In this document: positions 5,332-7,487 of the stretch, piece after piece
Numbering within the stretch: position 1 is the first letter of the stretch
How the letters are laid out: every line of letters begins with the position of its first letter
Assembly (NCBI GenBank): GCA_030625445.1
Contig: DAOUQU010000071.1
Coordinates: 1-7,487 of the forward strand
DNA: 7,487 bases
Source: Gammaproteobacteria bacterium
GTDB lineage: Bacteria > Pseudomonadota > Gammaproteobacteria > Chromatiales > Chromatiaceae
Direction of reading: 5' to 3'
Made by a program: the position numbers and the translations under genes
The notes under the pieces: model-generated
What the model saw: only the letters and a program-made list of their open reading frames with translations
The model's database searches: none
Told to the model about the DNA's origin: nothing

Positions 5332-7487
5332 GTGAATCGTTCCAGTCTTATCATCACCTTCCTCATGGGCGGACTCACGGTCCTGCTGTGGGCGCTGGTC
5401 AACCAGCCTGATATCGAACCACCCTTGCCTTCCGAAGTCGATGGCTTCTGTTTCTCTCCAGGCCGGGGTGAGCATGGACCATCCACGAATACCTATCCCA
5501 AAATCGAAGAGATTAACGAGGACCTCGCCCTGTTGTCTGGTGATGTTCATGCTATTCGAACCTACTCCGTGGCATCTACCCTGGCGGAGATCCCCAGACT
5601 GGCCGGTGTCTATGATCTGAATGTCGCTCTCGGAGCCTGGATCAGTGATGACGAAGCCGCCAATGCCGTGGAGATCGAGAAGCTGCTGCGTGTCTACCGG
5701 GAGAGTCACCGCGCTGTGGTGCGCGTGATTGTCGGCAATGAGGCGCTGCTGCGTGGTGAACGCTCTGTCGAACAGATGATCGCCTATATAAAGCAGGTGA
5801 AAGAGGTCGTGTGGGCTCCTGTCAGTCTGGCCGAGCCCTGGCATATCTGGCTTGAACACCCCGAACTGGCAGCGAATGTCGATTTCATCGCAGTGCATCT
5901 GCTGCCGTACTGGGAGGGGATTCCGGTCGACAGCGCCGTTGATTATGTGAACATGCGCTATAAAGAGTTACAGAAGGCTTACCCCACCAAAGAGATTGTG
6001 ATTGCAGAGGTGGGTTGGCCGAGCAATGGCCGCACCCGGCAGGGCGCCGTGGCCAGCCAGGCAAACCAGGCAATATTTCTGCGCCGCTTCCTCGACGCTG
6101 CCGAGAGGGAAGGATATACCTACTATATTATGGAGGCCTTCGATCAGCTGTGGAAGCGGGAGCTGGAGGGGGAGGCGGGGACGCATTGGGGTGTCTACAA
6201 TACCGAAAGGGACCCCAAGTTCGATTTCGTACAACCGGTGGTGATGATTCCCCAATGGCGTGGACTGTCAGCCATTGCCATCGGCATTGCAATTCTACTG
6301 CTCGCCCTGCTGTTCCGAGATAGTAGCGGCCTGGGATCCCGCGGCCGTGGTTTTCTGGCGCTTGTCACTTTTGCCATCACCACTTTTGCAGTGTGGATGG
6401 TCTATCAATTCTCCCAACAGTATATGACGCCCGCGACCCTGGCGGTGGGGGTGGTGTTGTTCCTGTTTGCGCTGGGAGTGATTGTGGTGCTGTTGGCCGA
6501 GGCGCATGAGTGGGCGGAGGCTCTGTGGCTTGGGGAATCACGCCGCGAAGCACACACAGATGTGGTGACAGATGCGGAGTTGCCGATGGTTTCGATTCAT
6601 GTGCCGGCCTATGATGAGCCGCCGCAAATGTTGAAGCAGACGCTGGACGCGCTGGCAGCGCTCGATTACCCGAATTTTGAGGTTCTGGTGATCGACAACA
6701 ACACCAAAGATCCTGCTGTGTGGCAGCCGGTGCAGGCTCATTGCGAACAGTTGGGTGAACGATTTCGCTTTTTCCATGTGGATCCGATAGCCGGTTTTAA
6801 GGCGGGCGCTCTTAACTTTGTACTGCAAAAAACCGCATCCGAGGCGGAGGTTGTTGCGGTGATCGACAGCGACTACCAGGTCAATCGTGATTGGCTGCGA
6901 ACTTTAGTACCCCGCTTCACGACCCCCGAAATAGCCATTGTGCAGGCTCCCCAGGACTACAGGGATGGGAATGAGAATGCCTTCAAGGCGATGTGTCTGG
7001 CAGAGTACCGGGGCTTTTTCCACATTGGCATGATCACGCGCAATGAACGTAACGCCATCATCCAGCATGGCACCATGACACTGGTGCGCAAGTCAGTACT
7101 GGAAGAGGCCGGCGGCTGGCCGGAGTGGTGCATTACAGAGGATGCAGAGCTTGGTCTGCGCATCTTCGAACATGGATATACGGCAACCTATGTTCCACAG
7201 AGTTTTGGCAAGGGGTTGATGCCGGATACCTTTATCGATTTTAAAAAACAGCGATTCCGCTGGGCCTACGGAGCTGTGCTTATCATGCGCAAGCATCTGG
7301 TCGAGTTGCTTGGGATGGAAAAAACCCACCTCAGCAGAGGTCAGCGTTACCATTTTATTGCCGGTTGGCTGCCGTGGTTTGCCGATGGTTTTAACCTTAT
7401 TTTTAATTTTGCCGCGCTGGGCTGGTCGATAGCGATGATCTGGTTTCCCCAGTATGTGAGTCCGCCGCATATCATCTTCATGGTGCT
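5332..7487 (+). CDS. ndvB: NdvB-type beta-glucan synthase: GH17 domain fused to GT2 (3' end cut off)
   Basis: An open frame of 718 codons from a GTG at 5332 runs off the window without a stop. Residues 6-23 form a membrane anchor. Residues about 35-305 are a GH17 domain: GFCFSPG, AIRTYSV (74-80), the acid/base Glu137 in VGNEALLRGE, and the nucleophile Glu226 in IAEVGWPS. Three membrane segments follow (about 310-328, 340-360, 368-390). The positive loop between the first two fits cytoplasmic exposure, placing GH17 in the periplasm and the next domain in the cytoplasm. Residues 415-650 are a processive GT2: VSIHVPAYDE, D455 in VIDNN, GFKAGALN (488-495), DSD (512-514), TED (602-604) and Q640-x-x-R643-W644. 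Further membrane segments begin near 675. The architecture is that of Pseudomonas aeruginosa NdvB (periplasmic glucans); rhizobial NdvB is unrelated. GH17 domains of such proteins act as beta-glucan transferases. The symbol is used in the Pseudomonas sense. The ribosome binding site is poor; ATG 5365 is an alternative start inside the anchor. Confidence 0.93.
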   Translation, partial: MNRSSLIITFLMGGLTVLLWALVNQPDIEPPLPSEVDGFCFSPGRGEHGPSTNTYPKIEEINEDLALLSGDVHAIRTYSVASTLAEIPRLAGVYDLNVALGAWISDDEAANAVEIEKLLRVYRESHRAVVRVIVGNEALLRGERSVEQMIAYIKQVKEVVWAPVSLAEPWHIWLEHPELAANVDFIAVHLLPYWEGIPVDSAVDYVNMRYKELQKAYPTKEIVIAEVGWPSNGRTRQGAVASQANQAIFLRRFLDAAEREGYTYYIMEAFDQLWKRELEGEAGTHWGVYNTERDPKFDFVQPVVMIPQWRGLSAIAIGIAILLLALLFRDSSGLGSRGRGFLALVTFAITTFAVWMVYQFSQQYMTPATLAVGVVLFLFALGVIVVLLAEAHEWAEALWLGESRREAHTDVVTDAELPMVSIHVPAYDEPPQMLKQTLDALAALDYPNFEVLVIDNNTKDPAVWQPVQAHCEQLGERFRFFHVDPIAGFKAGALNFVLQKTASEAEVVAVIDSDYQVNRDWLRTLVPRFTTPEIAIVQAPQDYRDGNENAFKAMCLAEYRGFFHIGMITRNERNAIIQHGTMTLVRKSVLEEAGGWPEWCITEDAELGLRIFEHGYTATYVPQSFGKGLMPDTFIDFKKQRFRWAYGAVLIMRKHLVELLGMEKTHLSRGQRYHFIAGWLPWFADGFNLIFNFAALGWSIAMIWFPQYVSPPHIIFMV

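Noticed and set aside
5230..5898. Reverse-strand open frame of 222 codons opposite the GH17 region
   Set aside because: The opposite strand encodes an unmistakable GH17 domain with catalytic residues; the antisense product resembles no family and is rich in His/Gln/Asp as expected of a mirror frame.

Overview
This window carries chromosomal genes of a proteobacterium, most likely a gammaproteobacterium. The reasons are a DUF3581-type protein (a family I know almost only from Gammaproteobacteria), a short class 1B SpeD, a LysR regulator beginning MADRRLQVFH, and a GH17-GT2 fusion like Pseudomonas NdvB. Base composition is moderate (around 50% GC by eye). A marine or sulfur-oxidising Chromatiales-like host would fit, but that is a guess from remembered relatives. 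There is no mobile element, CRISPR array, tRNA or rRNA. The region looks like ordinary core chromosome rather than an island.

Layout. On the minus strand, 7-714 encodes a complete DUF3581 protein with a MaoC/hot-dog-like DxNPxH motif. It is divergent from zwf (876-2357, glucose-6-phosphate dehydrogenase). The 161-base gap between them holds a 9-base inverted repeat and a second small palindrome, so it is probably a shared control region. An AT-rich gap of about 140 bases follows zwf. It contains a perfect T-N11-A palindrome (the LysR-box shape) and an extended -10-like element just ahead of a LysR regulator (2500-3405).

From the regulator on, genes are packed head to tail: lysR, a conserved 129-aa hypothetical overlapping it by one base, an AI-2E/PerM-family membrane protein 3 bases later, then speD (S-adenosylmethionine decarboxylase) 11 bases later. 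After a 47-base gap comes a large gene running off the right edge (5332 to beyond 7487). This last gene encodes an NdvB-type bifunctional envelope glucan enzyme: N-terminal membrane anchor, periplasmic GH17 domain, three membrane segments and a cytoplasmic processive GT2 domain. Its last part is missing.

How they may work together. zwf feeds glucose 6-phosphate into the oxidative pentose phosphate pathway and makes NADPH. The lysR-speD cluster links a regulator to polyamine synthesis (decarboxylated AdoMet is the aminopropyl donor) and to a transporter-like protein of unknown substrate. The GH17-GT2 protein would build and remodel a beta-1,3-type glucan in the periplasm. Whether the last gene shares the transcript is uncertain. 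I see no clearly novel system; the best leads are the uncharacterised regulator-hypothetical-PerM-SpeD cluster, the hydratase-like motif in DUF3581, and the symmetrical elements in the two control regions.
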